From the NCBI RefSeq assembly GCF_002994745.2, contig NC_037094.1, positions 65,502,989-65,566,988 of the forward strand: DNA of 64,000 nt, in the 5' to 3' direction. Under the pieces are notes generated by a model that did not search any database, was not told the origin of the DNA, and worked only from the letters and a program-made list of their open reading frames with translations. A program made the translations under genes and the position numbers. The DNA is from Rosa chinensis (Eukaryota > Streptophyta > Magnoliopsida > Rosales > Rosaceae). Shown one piece after another: positions 60,951-64,000 of the stretch; the first letter of the stretch is position 1, and every line of letters starts with the position of its first letter.

Positions 60951-62472
60951 TGGGCCCGACCCTCGGGACCCACTACTTCAGTTCCAGGCATAGTAGAACT
61001 AAAGTCTCCTTGCTTCAAGTCCTTCAGAGAATTTTTCCTTGGTGATGTAAAAGGCAGTCGCTTACTAGGTGACCTGGACATGACAAATCCTTTTGTTCTC
61101 CCACGTTTCGTCGGAGAGCCTTTCTTTTGCTTAGACTCAGTCTCCAAAGCACCAGCCGCCTGCCTATTCCTCCCACCTTTCTTAACTGCAGAGATCCCTA
61201 GCCCTTTATCCGCCAACCTAGAACCCTTCCGCACCGGAGGAGCAGAACCAGTTGCCTTTCCTGTCACCACTTCATCCACCACTGGAACCTCAAAGAGGGT
61301 AGGTAAGTGAACATTACTAGCCGCCTTGGTCAATTCAGTCAGAGGAGCATCAATCATAGTCACTTCCCTTACTCCCTCGGCCACCCTAGTCAAATTCTTC
61401 TCGCCCCAAAACAACTTACATCTTTTCGCTTCCCCAACCTGTTCCACCCCAAGTAAAACTCCTTCCTCTCTTCTAGCAGAAATGCCATCCCCCTCCATTA
61501 CATCATCTCAAGCCCGAACCACGCCACAAACTGGAGCATCAAGTACTCTCAAGGACCATTTTTTCGTCCCTACATTCAGACCAAATGTTCGACCTTGCAG
61601 CTGACCATGGGGGTCAATAGAATAGACGTCTTTAGAGAGTGTTTTCCAGCGCCCAAATCTGATTTCCGTATTCTTCTCTTCCAACCTAGCAGCACAGGTT
61701 GCCCCAATGTGGTCCAATGCACCGCAGTAAAGACAGAAGTGGGGTAGGTGCTCATACTCAAACTTCATCGTACACAAAAAGACATCTCTGGGGTCGAGTT
61801 TCATTCGAATCCCCTTTCGCAGAGGTTCACACGTCTTCAATCCCACTCGTATTCGAAGAAAGCTCCCAGTACCATCACCAAAACTCCCTGGATCCGTGTA
61901 AACATATTCGCCAATACTTCTACCAATCTTCTGACCAGTCTCCTCCGTGAGAAACACAAGAAGGAGTCCCGTAGCCCTAATCCAGAAATTTTGCACCAGC
62001 AACGACACCTCGCCAGGGTTAATAAGACCATCAGATGGGGCCAGGGCTAACAGAGCATTATCAAACGACCGGGGGCTTCCATTGAGAACCCTAAGCCGAT
62101 CCTCATCAGAGTTGAAAGAGAAGACGAACCTTCCCGAATCTTCCCAGTCAAGAATGGAAAAGTCCTCCTTCGTCCTCCATATTTTCTTTAGGATATTCCT
62201 GAAGGACTCCTTATTCACACTTTAGCAGTTAGGACCTTGCCTACCAACCAAAACCGCTTAGCCATGAATTCTGCAGGGTCCTCCACCATAATAACTTCCA
62301 AGTCCTCCTCATCTTGTATGGCCAGCCGCCGTGAAAACTCTCCCACAACCTCCTCCATCCAAAGCAAGATACTCACACCTTTCGACCACAACCACACCAG
62401 CAGAGGAAAGAGCCACCTCATGCACGAACTAATCACGAGAAGTGCCGCCGCCGGTTGGTACTCGTCTTTCAA
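60929..62472 (-). pseudogene. LINE2 ORF1 (DUF4283 and zinc knuckle)
   Basis: Read from 62472 (or the internal MEEVVGEFSRRLAIQDEE near 62356). A one-base loss at about 62218 splits VGKVLTAKV from NKESFRNILKKIWRTK. The DUF4283 part continues with FRNILKKIWRTKEDFSIL and LLVQNFWIRATGL; the zinc knuckle is CLYCGALDHIGATC (C-x2-C-x4-H-x4-C). An in-frame TGA at about 61508-61510 precedes a basic tail ending EGRAHHEQLSF at 60929. The ORF1 product would bind element RNA. Confidence 0.88.
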
Positions 62473-62537
62473 AACCCTAGTTTCACTAAACCCTAACTCG
62501 ACGTGAGAAGGGACTGAGCATGTGCAAAGTAAAACTT

Positions 62538-63147
62538 AAGTTTGTGAGAATCTTAAAAATTAAAATTAAAATTAAAATTAAAAAAAATATTTAAAAAAAT
62601 TATTGAGAGTAGGAATGAGGAGGTCCACTTCTCAAACTAAATTGGTTAATACTATTTTGGTAAGTAAAATTAACAATTTCATTGACCAAAAAGAAATGAA
62701 AACATCAATACTTATACTCAGATCTCATCACCACTCCCAAATTCATAAGTTTTTCGAGACGACCTACGTACGATGACAGGGTGAGAGGCATCAATGGTGT
62801 GTTGCAATCACGGAAAGGGAAAATGATGATAATGTTGGCGACCTACTTGACAAATTCACAAAAACCACTTGATGTTGAATTCATGGATGAAAGGATATTC
62901 ATGAACTTATATCTTGAGTCATTTCACTTATGAAGGAAAGGTTGATGCCACTAGATTAAATAATCATACATATCCAAGATATCATTTTCGTAAACGAATA
63001 AGCTCGGGGTTAGTTTTGACAATTTTTACTGTTGTTCAACAAAAACTGCATAGCTCACTCTTGTTGTTATCATATAAAACCAATATTGTCAACACTTAAC
63101 CACATTTGACATTGAGAAATGTGAAATTTTGTCTTATAATGCCTTAG
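62538..63147. other. AT-rich spacer between LINE2 and the LTR
   Basis: Contains a short (AATTAA)n tract at about 62556-62590. No gene or element recognised. Confidence 0.55.
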
Positions 63148-63662
63148 TGTAACATCTCTAGTTTGCAAATTGTACATACCTCCAACAATATGGAGTATTT
63201 ACTACATCACCAAGCATAAGTAACACCCTCTTTGAGACACCCACAAGCCATGGTTAGGCCCAACCGAGACATGCATCTTGTAGCCCTATGTTCAAGCTAC
63301 GCTACGGTATCCGGAAGTCGCAAATCCGTCGCCGGGAAGCCACCTTCCCGGCCTTGCCAAGTTGCCTCCACAATATGTTTCTCTAGACTAGAATAGTAGC
63401 TTTGAGTCCCACATCTAAGAAAATGTAAATGAGAGAGCTTCCTTCACCTATAAAAGGAACTCTCCTCCCACAACTCAAGGGATCCCATCACAACACACTT
63501 TGTGATCATGTTAGGCCGCAAGGCTCGATACACTAGTATAAGCTTTCAAGTGGACGTAGTCTCCCGCTAAGGCGGGAGATGAATCACTATACATCTTGTG
63601 TCAATCTCTCCCTCTCTCTTACTTATCGTTAATTAGATCCCCCACGGATCCAAGCATTAACA
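63148..63662 (+). mobile_element. LTR of an LTR retrotransposon (5' LTR)
   Basis: About 515 bp starting tgtaacatctc and ending catccaag-type sequence ..attaaca, so TG...CA with matching TGTAA/TTAACA termini. A TATA-like cctataaaagg lies at about 63448-63458. It is followed at once by a primer-binding-site-like ttggcgccgtctgtgggaa. The left boundary is inferred from the terminus only; no target duplication could be checked because the element runs off the window. Confidence 0.72.
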
Positions 63663-63834
63663 TTGGCGCCGTCTGTGGGAAGCCGACACACAAAGGCTTC
63701 ATCACCTACCACGAACTTTGACCCGAAAATGTCGAGTCAACACTCATTCAACATCAAATTGGGGTCGGTCAACGCCCGGCGGGATCGGTCAACGCCCATC
63801 GAGGCTTGATCAAATTTTGGTCAACGCCCAACTC

Positions 63835-63865
<31 letters not shown>

Positions 63866-64000
63866 CCGCTGGTCTACTCTGGACACCCAGAAGACTTCTC
63901 TGGGCACCCATGGATAAACACCAGCGGCACACCTCCGCCGGCATCGAGCCTCCGCTTAGCTCAGTCCTTCCGCTGAGCTCCAAGTGAGCAGCAATCTTCA
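63663..64000 (+). mobile_element. Primer-binding site and start of the internal region (runs off window)
   Basis: ttggcgccgtctgtgggaa at 63663-63681 is the form of primer-binding site seen in many plant Ty3/gypsy elements. Downstream there is direct-repeat-like sequence (ggtcaacgccc near 63767, 63787 and 63821) and a long A run at 63835-63862. No gag recognised before the window end. Ty3/gypsy assignment is inferred from this site alone. Confidence 0.65.

Larger units (their letters stand above)
56729..62521 (-). mobile_element. L1-type LINE retrotransposon 2, near full length
   Basis: 5.8 kb with a 16-bp flanking duplication that has one mismatch (gtgcgaagtaaaactt 56713-56728; gtgcaaagtaaaactt 62522-62537) and a poly-A tail seen as the T run at 56729-56740. 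The order on the minus strand is ORF1 (DUF4283 and zinc knuckle), then an overlapping ORF2 (endonuclease, reverse transcriptase, zf-RVT, RNase H). Its coding regions carry a few frame changes and stops, so it is inactive. It belongs to a different lineage from LINE1 judging by the protein differences. Confidence 0.95.

Noticed and set aside
1..64000. tRNA, rRNA, plastid or mitochondrial inserts and known microRNA precursors
   Set aside because: Scanned by eye without a convincing candidate; a dedicated search could still find small RNAs.

Overview
This is plant nuclear DNA, most likely from a eudicot (a woody or rosaceous species is only a guess). The signs are GT-AG introns in AT-rich DNA, plant-type LRR receptor kinases, a plant WD40 gene, plant L1-type LINEs, Ty1/copia and LTR elements, and CACTA, hAT and Mutator-like DNA transposons. 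There is no operon-like organisation, and I saw no rRNA, tRNA or CRISPR. All coordinates and splice sites were read by eye.

The core (about 6.5-48 kb) is a head-to-tail array on the minus strand whose repeating unit is a WD40-repeat gene followed about 1.1 kb downstream by an LRR receptor-like kinase (RLK) of the MIK2-like family. In transcription order (right to left): WD40-D (47798-43487, nine exons, intact, 457 aa); RLK2 (42387-39249, intact, 1015 aa); a broken WD40-C (37166-22978) carrying a LINE, a hAT element, another inverted-repeat insertion and an apparent solo LTR; a chimeric remnant (21888-20965) that joins the RLK signal peptide to WD40 exon 1; RLK1 (20501-16646, intact, 1253 aa, with five more LRR pairs than RLK2); a broken WD40-B (16501-12037) fused at its 3' end to an RLK 3' remnant (12036-11831); and a broken WD40-A (11590-6904) with at least three premature stops. 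So the kinases kept two full copies while the WD40 partner kept one.

The left flank (1-6.5 kb) holds a decayed copia reverse transcriptase split by a 1516-bp Pack-MULE that carries an auxin-response-factor-like fragment, then a multi-exon pseudogene of a dynamin-related protein (DRP1 type) beside a CACTA-like terminus, then the terminus of a second CACTA element.

The right flank (48-64 kb) has no host coding gene that I can support. It holds two non-coding retroposons with 14-17 bp target duplications (48619-49920; 53836-55786, the second split by an inverted-repeat element), a 618-bp hAT element with a 26-bp palindrome, a GC-richer promoter-like stretch with two perfect G-boxes (about 51.1-51.6 kb), a nearly full-length but decayed LINE (56729-62521) with a 16-bp target duplication, and an LTR plus primer-binding site that runs off the window end (63148 onward).

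The intact genes are the two kinases, plausible cell-surface peptide or pattern receptors with WRKY-type W-boxes clustered upstream of RLK1, and one WD40 scaffold-type protein. Nothing in the sequence proves that the two families work together; they share a duplicated unit.
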